From positions 1 to 15,884 of the forward strand of contig JAFDJF010000192.1 in assembly GCA_019307645.1 (NCBI GenBank): DNA of 15,884 nt, given 5' to 3'. A program made the position numbers and the translations under genes. Source of the DNA: Deltaproteobacteria bacterium (GTDB taxonomy: Bacteria; Desulfobacterota; DSM-4660; Desulfatiglandales; Desulfatiglandaceae). A model generated the notes under the pieces. It made no database searches. It was not told the DNA's origin and worked only from the letters and a program-made list of their open reading frames with translations. This document shows positions 1 through 7,024 of the stretch, in pieces. The first letter of the stretch is position 1. Every line of letters begins with the position of its first letter.

Positions 1-86
1 CATGATTTTCTGGCCCGAAGTGTAGTTCACACTACATGAGGTTCAGAAAAACATGACTACACGCGCAGTTCATGCACTATAGCGCG
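1..86. repeat. Nested stem-loops at window edge
   Basis: Two adjacent inverted repeats are visible. In the first, bases 1-12 (CATGATTTTCTG) pair with 44-55 (CAGAAAAACATG) with one mismatch, enclosing an inner 6-bp stem TGTAGT/ACTACA at 21-26 and 31-36. In the second, CGCGCAGT at 62-69 pairs with ACT...GCGCG at 76-86 with a 3-nt bulge. The loops share an AGTTCA/CACTA pattern. The structure could be the end of a mobile repeat or of a transcript that starts left of the window. Nothing here identifies which. Confidence 0.4.
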
Positions 87-151
87 AGTGACACGGTTTT
101 TGTCGACAGGATTTATGCAACGTTAGGGTAAGATCAGAGCATGCATTTCTC

Positions 152-334
152 ATGCCAGCCGATGTAACCAGAATTCCGGCCTTCAGAGGCAAAAAAATCA
201 CGCTGACTTTTTGTAAAATGTGCCACGTCTGGGGAAATCCGGCGCGCAACGAATCGCCTCATCATCAGGAGGAAGAATGCCCTAACTTTATGAAAGACGG
301 GATATTTCAGAGAGAGGATCTTGCCGGCCGATGA
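152..334 (+). CDS. Doubtful small Cys-rich ORF (60 aa)
   Basis: A 60-residue frame with a C-x2-C pair (CKMC), neighbouring histidines and a third cysteine (EECPNF) could bind a metal. No family is recognised. No strong ribosome-binding site is seen before the ATG, and several other frames are open over the same stretch, so this may be non-coding. It is listed because it is the only frame in 87-716 with a plausible motif. Confidence 0.2.
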   Translation: MPADVTRIPAFRGKKITLTFCKMCHVWGNPARNESPHHQEEECPNFMKDGIFQREDLAGR

Positions 335-716
335 AAGATCAAGCGACTCGGTAATGCCTTGTTATCATCCTAAGAGGCGATCCCTCAGACAGCATCAGCA
401 AAAAATGAAGAATCAAAAAAGGGTATTGGGTGTCAATTTTTCGACCCTGATCTGTACGGATTCGGGGATCGAAATAACAAAGGACAGGACCTGCTCGGAT
501 TACTTTTCGTGTTAAAAGAGGGGGCAAATGCCACGACCAGACACCACACAGATTTATTGAGAAGATCGCTTTTTTGGAATCTGTACCACTGACCATAAGA
601 TTGCAGGTTTTACAAATAACGCGGCATGTGATATCTGTGTTTGTCGTTCATTTCACAGATCCGGTAAGCGGATGTTTCGTTGAGTCAGCAATCACTTAAG
701 AATCAGGAAACACAGT
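335..716. other. Gap without a convincing gene
   Basis: Short frames exist on both strands, but none has a recognisable motif together with a ribosome-binding site. A small dyad ATCCG/CGGAT lies near 658-672. The stretch just before 717 carries AGGAAA, which serves as the Shine-Dalgarno sequence of the next gene. The promoter of the 717-1834 unit must lie in here, but no hexamer pair stands out. Confidence 0.35.
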
Positions 717-989
717 ATGTCAACCTCCCCAAAAGAATGTTTCGGCATTCTAGACAATGTTTTTCCAACGGGAAAAGAAGGCCTTAGAGAAATTGTCCCA
801 GGTTGCTTTGATTGTCCTGACAAAAAACCCTGCCTGCAGGAGGCCCTGAATACTGAGCAGGGACTTATTTTCAGGAGCGAGATTATCAACCGTTCCCCGT
901 CCAGTGGACTGGCGGACCGGTTCAAGCGGTGGTCTGAGAAAAAAAATCTCAGCAGGCGTTTACAACAGAAAAAAGGAAAGAAAAAATGA
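717..989 (+). CDS. Small four-cysteine protein, conserved-hypothetical type
   Basis: A 90-residue soluble protein. Cysteines at 8, 30, 33 and 39 form the pattern C-x21-C-x2-C-x5-C (GCFDCPDKKPC), which looks like a metal or Fe-S site. The second half is charged and ends in a lysine-rich tail. I have the impression of similar small proteins in sulfate-reducing deltaproteobacteria, but I know no function. The ATG is preceded by AGGAAA at a suitable distance. The stop codon overlaps the start of the next gene as ATGA (986-989), so the two are almost certainly translated from one message. The link to a zinc-ribbon membrane protein suggests a shared role, perhaps metal- or redox-dependent, but that is a guess. 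Confidence 0.8.
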   Translation: MSTSPKECFGILDNVFPTGKEGLREIVPGCFDCPDKKPCLQEALNTEQGLIFRSEIINRSPSSGLADRFKRWSEKKNLSRRLQQKKGKKK

Positions 990-1834
990 CTGTGGCTCTG
1001 ACGTGCCCTTACTGCAGTTTTTCAAAAAAAGTGCCAAAAGAAAAAATCCCCACAGGTGCCCGGTGGGCGACCTGCCCCCGTTGTCAGCGGCGATTTAAGA
1101 TCACCTCATCAATGGAAGGCGCTGACTTTATAATTGGGGAGACCCAACCAGAGTCACAGCAACAGGGTTCTAGTGCAGAATCTGAAAAAAAATCTCTACG
1201 CAAGGGCGCCCCATGGGAACACCGCGCTGAACTAGGACTCTGGCAGGCGATCTATCAAACCGTAAAGGAAGTGCTCTTTTCGCCGGACAAACTTTTCAGC
1301 ACACTTCACTACAACGGTGGGATCGGGGAACCTCTGGCCTTCGGACTTCTGACCGGTTCCATTGGGGCCATGTTCAGTGTCTTCTGGCAGTTCTTGATGC
1401 TGTCCGGAGGCTTGCTTTTCATTGGTGATGCGATTACCGGTCAGTTTACAGTGGGCCTGATTTTTCTGGTCTTAATCGTCTTTGTACCTATTGCCGTAAT
1501 TATCGGAATGTTTGCCTCAAGCGCCATCTGTCATCTGTTTTTGTTCCTCTTGAAAGGGGCAAACAACGGGTTTGAGGCCACTTTCAGTGTTATTTCTTAC
1601 TCACAGTCAGCTCAGTTATGGGGCTTTATTCCATTTGTTGGCGGCTGGGTCAGTTTTATCTGGCAGCTTATTGTTCTAATCGTAGGACTGAGGGAGATTC
1701 ATGAGACATCCTACTTAAAGGTAATCTTTGCATTCTTGATTCCGGTTGCCATTATTGTTTTCCTTGCGTTCGCAGCCATAATACTTATGATTATATTTCT
1801 GGGTCAGCAGCAATTCAATCAACTATGGTCCTGA
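986..1834 (+). CDS. Zinc-ribbon and YIP1-like integral membrane protein
   Basis: A 282-residue protein. The N-terminus is a zinc ribbon of the MJ0042 type, with Cys 7, 10, 30 and 33 (CPYC...CPRC) followed by QRRFKI. A polar linker of about 45 residues leads to a membrane domain from about residue 90 with about five hydrophobic segments and the layout of YIP1-family proteins (GEPLAFGLLTG, WGFIPFVGGWVSFIWQLI). Bacterial YIP1-domain proteins have no established biochemical role. The ribbon should be cytoplasmic and may bind a partner. The start overlaps the stop of the upstream small Cys protein (ATGA), indicating translational coupling. The coding end at 1834 is followed within 16 bases by a relic of an antiporter gene and then a mobile element. 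Confidence 0.88.
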   Translation: MTVALTCPYCSFSKKVPKEKIPTGARWATCPRCQRRFKITSSMEGADFIIGETQPESQQQGSSAESEKKSLRKGAPWEHRAELGLWQAIYQTVKEVLFSPDKLFSTLHYNGGIGEPLAFGLLTGSIGAMFSVFWQFLMLSGGLLFIGDAITGQFTVGLIFLVLIVFVPIAVIIGMFASSAICHLFLFLLKGANNGFEATFSVISYSQSAQLWGFIPFVGGWVSFIWQLIVLIVGLREIHETSYLKVIFAFLIPVAIIVFLAFAAIILMIIFLGQQQFNQLWS

Positions 1835-1880
1835 ATATTTTTCTTTTATGTGGGCAGCAATGTGGCCAACATAGGCCTAG
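1835..1880 (+). pseudogene. Relic of the alpha-1 repeat of a Na+/Ca2+ antiporter
   Basis: Reading from 1850, the frame gives VGSNVANIGL up to the edge of the MITE. This is the signature of the first alpha repeat of CaCA-family cation antiporters (GSN-x-x-N-I). Only about ten meaningful codons survive, and no start remains because the stop of the previous gene lies just upstream. When the MITE and one CTAG copy are removed, this frame runs directly into the alpha-2 relic at 2097, so both pieces probably derive from one gene. Confidence 0.5.
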
Positions 1881-2097
1881 GAGGCTGTCCGAGAATAGCA
1901 ATTTTTTCCAAAATCGAGGAATGCCCGAAAAAATTACCACAGGCATATAGTTGATATTCCGAGGATAATTTTTTCGGGCATGACGAAGAGAATGCCCGAA
2001 AAAATTACCACAGGCATATAGTTGATATTCCGAGGATAATTTTTTCGGGCATGACGAAGAGTTTGGGGGGAAAGGGCATTCTCGGACAGCCTCCTAG
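1877..2097. mobile_element. MITE-like element with 16-bp inverted ends and CTAG duplication
   Basis: The element body is 1881-2093. Its ends GAGGCTGTCCGAGAAT (1881-1896) and ATTCTCGGACAGCCTC (2078-2093) are perfect inverted repeats. Both sides carry CTAG (1877-1880 and 2094-2097), consistent with a 4-bp target duplication of the YTAR type made by IS5-group transposases. There is no transposase inside, so movement would need an enzyme supplied elsewhere. The interior is two tandem copies of a 71-bp unit, each a long hairpin. It interrupts an antiporter relic in frame. Confidence 0.82.
1920..2061. repeat. Two tandem 71-bp hairpin units with conserved loop
   Basis: Units 1920-1990 and 1991-2061 are direct repeats. 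Each has a perfect 16-bp stem, ATGCCCGAAAAAATTA (1921-1936) with TAATTTTTTCGGGCAT (1966-1981) in the first copy, around a 29-nt loop (1937-1965). The loop starts CCACAGGCATA and ends TATTCCGAGGA. It matches 22 of 29 positions in the loop of the element at 15083-15194, whose stem is different. Confidence 0.85.
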
Positions 2098-2372
2098 TGG
2101 CGGGCGCAAGGGGACAACATGATATCTCAGTCGGTAATGTGATCGGAAGCAATGTTTTTAACATTTGCCTTGGCATTGGAACGGTCGGGCTGTTCAACCC
2201 CATACCCGTTGATGCAGAGCTCCTGCGGTTTGAATTTCCAGCCATGTTCCTTTTGTCCATTATCGTACTCCTCTTCGCCAAGACCGGTTTCACTATCAGC
2301 AGAATAAAGGGATTTTTTTTCGTACTCAGCTTTTTTTCATTTATGGGCATGTCATATTGGATGGACAATTGA
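2097..2372 (+). pseudogene. C-terminal fragment of a calcium/sodium antiporter (CaCA family)
   Basis: The 91 codons match the C-terminal end of YrbG-like CaCA exchangers: the alpha-2 repeat GQHDISVGNVIGSNVFNI, then two hydrophobic segments and a short tail ending in YWMDN. Intact members have about 300-350 residues with paired alpha repeats, so roughly 70 percent is missing, including the alpha-2 GTSLPE-type stretch. The apparent GTG start at 2097 uses the G of the CTAG duplication and has no ribosome-binding site. A MITE replaces the upstream region. The fragment is very unlikely to make a working transporter. Confidence 0.75.
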
Positions 2373-2418
2373 CGATTTGTAATCATTTAACGACTGGTTC
2401 AAAAGGAAAATTAAAACT

Positions 2419-4608
2419 GTGACAAACAATATTGATTACCAAAACGTCCTGAATCCTGCACAGTTGGAGGCAGTCATGACCCTCGAGAATCCTGTGCAGG
2501 TCATTGCTGGTGCAGGCAGCGGTAAAACCAGGACCCTGGTTTACAGGGTCGCCCGCCTGGTGGAGACCGGTGTGGCTCCCGAGTCCATTTTACTTCTCAC
2601 TTTCACTCGAAAGGCCGCCCAGGAAATGCTGGACAGGGCGGCCGGACTGTCAGATGCACGTTGCAGATTTGTCTCCGGCGGCACCTTTCATTCCCTGGCC
2701 CACCGTGTATTAAGGAGTCATGCCGAGCTGCTGGGCTACAAAAACACATTTACCATCCTGGATCGTTCGGACATGGAAGCGATCATCCATTCACTGGTCC
2801 CTGAACTGCAAATACCCAGAGGTTCCGCCAGGTTTCCAAAACGGAGCACCCTTACAAATATCCTCAGCAAGGCTGCCAATGTACAACTTCCCATTGATGA
2901 TCTCATGATGGAAGAGTACGGGCAGTTCATCCACTTTTCATCCCAGATAAACAGACTGGGAAAACTTTATAAAGAGTATAAAAGGGCCAACCAGTTGATG
3001 GACTATGATGATCTTATCCTGAATCTGCGGATACTTTTGAAGGAGCATGAAGAGGTTCGCAGCGATCTGAGCAGGCAATACCTGTATATCATGGTGGATG
3101 AGTATCAGGATACAAATACCATCCAGGCAGACATTGTCTCCTGGCTGGCTCATGAGCACCAGAATATCATGATTGTCGGAGACGACTCCCAGTCCATCTA
3201 CTCGTTCAGGGGAGCCAATTACAGGAATATGTTTGAATTCTCCAAAACATTTTCAGAGACAAAGCTTATCAAGCTGGAAGAAAACTACCGATCCATACAA
3301 CCTATTCTCACATTCACAAATGCCCTGATGGATCAGGCCGGTGAAAAATTTACCAAATGCCTGTTTACAAAGAGACAGGGCAGCGAACTGCCAAAGGTTA
3401 TTGATGCCGGAACAGAGCCTGAACAGGCCATGTACGTCTGCCGGTATGTCAGGGAACAGATGGAACAGGGCCGACCAATAAGCGATATTGCTGTCCTGTT
3501 CCGGGCGGGCTACCATTCATTTGAACTGGAAGCAGAGTTGACCCGCCAGGGGGTCCGTTATATGAAATACGGCGGCTTCAAGTTCCTGGAATCCGCACAT
3601 ATAAAAGATTTTCTGGCGCATCTGAGGGTGGTCGTAAACAGGGATGAGGCGGTGAGTTGGGTCCGCATACTGAGGCTTATCAGGAATATCGGTCAGGCAA
3701 AAACCCAGACCATCATTCAATGGATGAAAACCAACAAAATTTCCCCCGCTCAGATAGCAAAATGGCCTGGAGCGGGTAAAAGGGAAAGTGGGCTCAAACC
3801 GCTCTCAAAGCTCCTGGTTGCGCTTTCGTCCAACAATATAAAACCCAAAAAGGCTGTTGAAAAGGTCATGGAATATTACTCCCCCATATTAATGGAAAAA
3901 TTTGATGACTATCCGAGACGGCAGAAGGAACTGGATCAGTTGGTTTCAATGGCAAACCGCTACAAAAAATTGAGGGGTTTTCTGGACGATCTTACCCTGG
4001 ATCCGCCAACCAGTTCGGCAGATACCGACCCGGGAAAAAAGCATGAAACGCTTACACTTTCCACTGTTCACTCGGCCAAGGGGCTTGAATGGCCTGTGGT
4101 TATTATAATCTGGGTTATGGAGGGAAGGTTTCCTTCCTCGATGGCCTATAACAACCCTGCTGACCTGGAAGAGGAACGCAGGTTGATGTACGTTGCCGCA
4201 ACCCGGGCTAAAGACCAGTTGATTATGTGTTATCCGGGGCAGGAATCCATACCCCCGTGGCAGATGGCAGGAGCAGGGTTCAGGAGCGGGCTTTCCTCTT
4301 TCATCCGGGACATCCCGGACGGCGCTGTGGAATATGAATCAATCGGGATAAAAAAAGTGTTTTTTAAAAATAATTGGAGCAAATCAGGACGAAACTATTG
4401 CCAGACAGGTCGGGAAATTTACAGGGACAATTTCCATACGGATCAAATAGACGCTACAGGATTCAATCAGGGTGACAGGGTCAGGCATCCGGCCTTTGGA
4501 CCGGGTGTTGTCTCGAAATTCATGGCAGAGGATAAAGTTGAGGTTGTTTTCAGGGACGCAGGGAGAAAGCTGCTGCACCTGGAGTATACGACATTGGAGA
4601 AGATTTAG
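2419..4608 (+). CDS. UvrD/PcrA-family superfamily 1 DNA helicase
   Basis: A 729-residue ATP-dependent 3'-5' DNA helicase of the UvrD/PcrA/Rep group, expected to act in DNA repair and in clearing proteins from DNA. Motifs appear in order: Walker A GAGSGKT (31-37), TFTRKAAQEM (Ia), VDEYQDTN (II, DEYQ box), GDDSQSIYSFRGA (III), LEENYRS (IV), STVHSAKGLEWP (V) and EEERRLMYVAATRA (VI). The C-terminal GDRVRHPAFGPGVV is the small UvrD/PcrA tail domain, so it is full length. The start is GTG, with AAAGGA 11 bases upstream; the next ATG would leave only 11 residues before the Walker A motif. Its TAG stop borders a mobile element. Without that element, the ribosome-binding site of the next gene would overlap this stop, so the two were probably once coupled. 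Confidence 0.95.
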   Translation: MTNNIDYQNVLNPAQLEAVMTLENPVQVIAGAGSGKTRTLVYRVARLVETGVAPESILLLTFTRKAAQEMLDRAAGLSDARCRFVSGGTFHSLAHRVLRSHAELLGYKNTFTILDRSDMEAIIHSLVPELQIPRGSARFPKRSTLTNILSKAANVQLPIDDLMMEEYGQFIHFSSQINRLGKLYKEYKRANQLMDYDDLILNLRILLKEHEEVRSDLSRQYLYIMVDEYQDTNTIQADIVSWLAHEHQNIMIVGDDSQSIYSFRGANYRNMFEFSKTFSETKLIKLEENYRSIQPILTFTNALMDQAGEKFTKCLFTKRQGSELPKVIDAGTEPEQAMYVCRYVREQMEQGRPISDIAVLFRAGYHSFELEAELTRQGVRYMKYGGFKFLESAHIKDFLAHLRVVVNRDEAVSWVRILRLIRNIGQAKTQTIIQWMKTNKISPAQIAKWPGAGKRESGLKPLSKLLVALSSNNIKPKKAVEKVMEYYSPILMEKFDDYPRRQKELDQLVSMANRYKKLRGFLDDLTLDPPTSSADTDPGKKHETLTLSTVHSAKGLEWPVVIIIWVMEGRFPSSMAYNNPADLEEERRLMYVAATRAKDQLIMCYPGQESIPPWQMAGAGFRSGLSSFIRDIPDGAVEYESIGIKKVFFKNNWSKSGRNYCQTGREIYRDNFHTDQIDATGFNQGDRVRHPAFGPGVVSKFMAEDKVEVVFRDAGRKLLHLEYTTLEKI

Positions 4609-4789
4609 GGTTCGCGCAAAAATAAATTCACATTTTTGGCGCTCAGATTTAGGTTAGGTTTGGTAGATTTCAAAAAACAAAAGGCACAGTAATAGTGAGC
4701 TATTTCAAGGTTTTTGCTTTTTAAAATCTGTCAAGAGTGACTTGAAGATGAGATGCCAAAATGTGAAGTTATTTTTGCGCGAGCCCTTA
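4605..4789. mobile_element. MITE-like element between helicase and REC-PAS-GAF gene
   Basis: The ends are near-perfect inverted repeats of about 31 bp. The left end reads GGGTTCGCGCAAAAATAA (from 4608). The right end, read in reverse, gives GGGCTCGCGCAAAAATAA (from 4786), and the similarity continues through TTCACATTTT. TTA flanks both sides (4605-4607 and 4787-4789), consistent with a 2-3 bp target duplication. There is no coding content. The left copy supplies the TAG stop of the helicase and the right copy ends at the AGGAGG of the next gene. A short relative lies at 7025-7070. Confidence 0.8.
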
Positions 4790-4800
4790 GGAGGGTCATG
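4789..4800 (+). promoter_or_regulatory. Ribosome-binding site deciding the start at 4798
   Basis: AGGAGG at 4789-4794 lies directly before ATG 4798. The upstream ATG at 4753 in the same frame lies inside the mobile element and would add 15 residues encoded by its inverted repeat, so 4798 is the better start. The spacing (3 nt) is shorter than ideal. Confidence 0.6.
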
Positions 4801-6105
4801 CCCAGCACAAAACAACCTGCCGTGTTAATCATCGATAACGAAGAATTTATTCGCGACAGCTTCAGAAACTATCTGGAGGACAATTACTACAGGGCGCTGG
4901 AGGCTGAAAACGGATGGGTGGCCCTGGAAATATTTGAACGGGAAAAGCCCGATCTTGTTTTGTTGGATCTTCGCATGCCTGAAATTGACGGTCTGGATAT
5001 TCTTTCAAGAATTAATAAACTTTCACCTGACACGCCCGTTATCGTCGTGTCGGCAGCGGGTGAAATCGACGACGCAATCGAGGCATTACACCGGGGAGCG
5101 TGGGACTATCTAAGTAAGCCTGTTGAGGACATGCTGGTGTTGCGGCACGCAGTGGAAAAGTCTATCGAGAGAGCCATCCTTATCAGGGAAAATCAAGCAT
5201 ATCAGGAGCACCTTGAAGAACAGGTTACGGCAAGAACTGAGGATCTGGAAAAGGTCAATATACAACTGAAGCTGGAAATATACGAGCGCAAGCAAACCGA
5301 GGATGCTTTGAGGGAAAGTGAAGTAAATTACAGGGAGCTTGTTCAAAATGCCAACAGCATTATCCTGAGAATGGACCCGGAAGGCAAAATTATTTTTTTC
5401 AATGAATTTGCTCAGGGCTTTTTCGGTTATACTGCGCATGAAATACTCGGCAAGAATGTAGTTGGCACGATCGTGCCGGAGACAGACAGCGCCGGGCAAA
5501 ACCTTGCAGTAATGATCCGGGATATCGGACTTTATCCGGAAAAATATTCCTCGAATGAAAATGAAAACATGCGCCGAAATAGACAAAGAGTCTGGGTCGC
5601 CTGGACGAATAAAGCCATTAAAGACGAAGAGGGACGTATCGCTGAAATACTTTGTGTCGGCAATGACATCACTGAGCGTAAGAGAGCTGGGGAGCGGTTG
5701 GAGAGAATCAATGCCTGTCTACTGAGCCTGAGGAACGACTACACCGAAAATATCAGTCGGATTACTGCACTTTGCGGAGATCTTTTCGGTGCCAGTTTTG
5801 CCCTGTACAACCGTCTGGAAGACAACTTGCTGTACGCAATAGCACGATGGCATACACCCACGGGCTATGCTCCTGTGGATAAACCAGATGGGCATATCTG
5901 CCATGATGTGATCCAACAAGGCTCAGATGATGTGTTCGTTGTGCGAAACCTGCAGAACAGCAAATACGCCCGGACAGACCCCAATGTTGTTCCTTATGGC
6001 CTGAAGACCTATATCGGTCACGCAGTAAAACGCCGAGGACAATATGTGGGGGCCCTTTGCTATGTTTTCAAAAATGACCATGATCCATCCATGGAAGAAA
6101 GCTGA
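4798..6105 (+). CDS. REC-PAS-GAF signalling protein, 5' part of a frameshifted gene
   Basis: 435 residues from ATG 4798. A receiver domain (1-120) has acidic D13, phospho-acceptor D57 (LLDLRMPEIDG) and conserved K107 (LSKP). A coiled coil (about 130-170) leads to a PAS domain (170-295, ending in the usual NDITERK), then a GAF domain (about 305-430, TYIGHAVKRRGQYVGAL). There is no kinase domain. The frame stops at TGA 6103-6105, but another frame continues at once with a coiled coil and a LuxR-type helix-turn-helix. The ancestral protein was therefore probably a response regulator with sensory domains and direct DNA-binding output. The break may be a mutation, a read error or programmed. It is preceded by a MITE that separates it from the helicase gene. 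Confidence 0.88.
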   Translation: MPSTKQPAVLIIDNEEFIRDSFRNYLEDNYYRALEAENGWVALEIFEREKPDLVLLDLRMPEIDGLDILSRINKLSPDTPVIVVSAAGEIDDAIEALHRGAWDYLSKPVEDMLVLRHAVEKSIERAILIRENQAYQEHLEEQVTARTEDLEKVNIQLKLEIYERKQTEDALRESEVNYRELVQNANSIILRMDPEGKIIFFNEFAQGFFGYTAHEILGKNVVGTIVPETDSAGQNLAVMIRDIGLYPEKYSSNENENMRRNRQRVWVAWTNKAIKDEEGRIAEILCVGNDITERKRAGERLERINACLLSLRNDYTENISRITALCGDLFGASFALYNRLEDNLLYAIARWHTPTGYAPVDKPDGHICHDVIQQGSDDVFVVRNLQNSKYARTDPNVVPYGLKTYIGHAVKRRGQYVGALCYVFKNDHDPSMEES

Positions 6106-6560
6106 AAAAACGAGAGGCCGAACTGGAAGAGCAGACTCATAATCTTGAAGAAGCCAATGCTGCCCTGAGAGTTCTCCTGAAACACAGGGACCAGGACAAA
6201 AAGGAATTTGAAGAGAAAATACTTTCCAATGTAAAGGAAATGGTCTTTCCTTATGTTGAGAAGCTGAAAACCAGTCAGTTAGACCCCAGGCAGACGGTAT
6301 ATTTGGACATTGTTAAATCTCATCTTGATGACATTATTGCGCCATTCCTGCACCAGCTTTCATCGAAATATTCGGATCTTACTCCCTCTGAAATCAAGGT
6401 CGCCGGTTTTGTGAAGGACGGCAAAACAACCAAGGAAATCGCAGATTTTTTGAATTTGTCCACAGGTGCGGTTAATTTCCACAGAAACAATCTCAGAAAA
6501 AAGCTCGGTCTCAGAAACAAAAAAACCAACCTGAGAACGCATCTCTTATCTCTGACATAG
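6102..6560 (+). pseudogene. C-terminal coiled coil and LuxR-type HTH, frameshifted from the gene before
   Basis: In the -1 frame relative to the upstream gene, the sequence reads on as LKKREAELEEQTHNLEE, a coiled coil, to about 6300. It ends with a LuxR/GerE-type DNA-binding domain: LTPSEIKVAGFVKDG, KTTKEIADFLNLS, GAVNFHRNNLRKKLGL. This frame has no ATG, GTG or TTG before ATG 6240, so it is not an ordinary independent gene. A protein started at 6240 (106 residues) would contain most of the HTH domain and is possible. The transition must lie between 6084, where this frame opens, and the TGA at 6103. An A6 run follows at 6105-6110. Confidence 0.75.
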
Positions 6561-6624
6561 TAAAAGGTTTTACCTGGCAGTCTACTTATATTTTTTCGAT
6601 ATTTACTTATACGCTGTTTCTATT

Positions 6625-6771
6625 TAGTGTCTGAACGAAAATCCCGAAATTTGTTCTCTCCATTTAGGGCTAAAATTATTAACATGCTGAAGTTGTTCTT
6701 TTTCTCAATTCAACATTTAAAATTAAATATTCAAAATAGTGTCTGAACGGACTTTTCGTTCAGACACTATT
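6625..6771. mobile_element. MITE-like element with TAGTGTCTGAACGAAAA ends
   Basis: The left end TAGTGTCTGAACGAAAA (6625-6641) and right end TTTTCGTTCAGACACTA (6753-6769) are perfect inverted repeats with TA at the outer edge, as expected for IS630/Tc1-type insertion at TA. A third copy of the end at 6737-6749 faces the right end and forms a perfect hairpin of about 16 bp with a 7-nt loop (6734-6772). The interior is AT-rich and has no gene. The same ends occur at 15026 and 15226. The hairpin could also act as a weak transcription terminator. Confidence 0.75.
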
Positions 6772-6862
6772 TAGGGTTCGCAAAGGTAATAACACAGGGC
6801 GTCGCGATTGTGTAAAATAAGCATTTGTAGTGGACACCGGTTACTCACTCGGGGGAAAACAA
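6772..6862. other. Possible left end of a 4605-type element
   Basis: TTAGGGTTCGC at 6772-6782 repeats the outer 11 bases of the left end of the element at 4605. Paired with GCGAGCCCTTA at 7060-7070, it could bound a roughly 300-bp element with TTA at both sides that would contain the 42-codon ORF. The similarity beyond 11 bases is weak, so this is tentative. No clear promoter is seen. Confidence 0.25.
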
Positions 6863-6991
6863 ATGGTCAACGATTCTCAACGGGCAAGAGAGCTTATTGA
6901 CTTTTTCATAGCCATAGGGGCATGGATTGCTTCCATATCTGCGGTGTTACTGCTTTTGCGTAAATTCGTCATTCCACACCTCCCTATTTGA
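6863..6991 (+). CDS. Small single-pass membrane protein (42 aa)
   Basis: ATG at 6863 opens a 42-codon frame. A polar start (MVNDSQRARELIDFF) leads to one hydrophobic helix (IAIGAWIASISAVLLLL) and a short basic tail (RKFVIPHLPI), the layout of a small single-span inner-membrane protein. GGGGG lies 7 bases before the ATG. No family is recognised. It sits among mobile repeats and may belong to one. The start codon and topology support it, but its short length leaves coincidence possible. Confidence 0.42.
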   Translation: MVNDSQRARELIDFFIAIGAWIASISAVLLLLRKFVIPHLPI

Positions 6992-7024
6992 GGTAACAAA
7001 TTTAAAAAAACGATTATGTAGGCC

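Noticed and set aside
321..515. Plus-strand frame of 64 codons starting at TTG
   Set aside because: No motif, no ribosome-binding site and a weak start codon.
1920..2061. CRISPR array
   Set aside because: Only two direct repeats with no spacers between them; each unit is a long hairpin inside an inverted-repeat element.
1934..2386. Minus-strand frame across the MITE and antiporter relic
   Set aside because: It runs through the tandem repeats and gives a duplicated nonsense segment; there is no motif or ribosome-binding site.
5110..5586. 158-codon minus-strand frame opposite the PAS region
   Set aside because: It is a shadow of the REC-PAS-GAF gene, with no motif.
6105..6111. Programmed -1 frameshift at the A AAA AAC run
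   Set aside because: The in-frame TGA (6103-6105) comes before the run, so ribosomes would stop first; mutation or read error is more likely.
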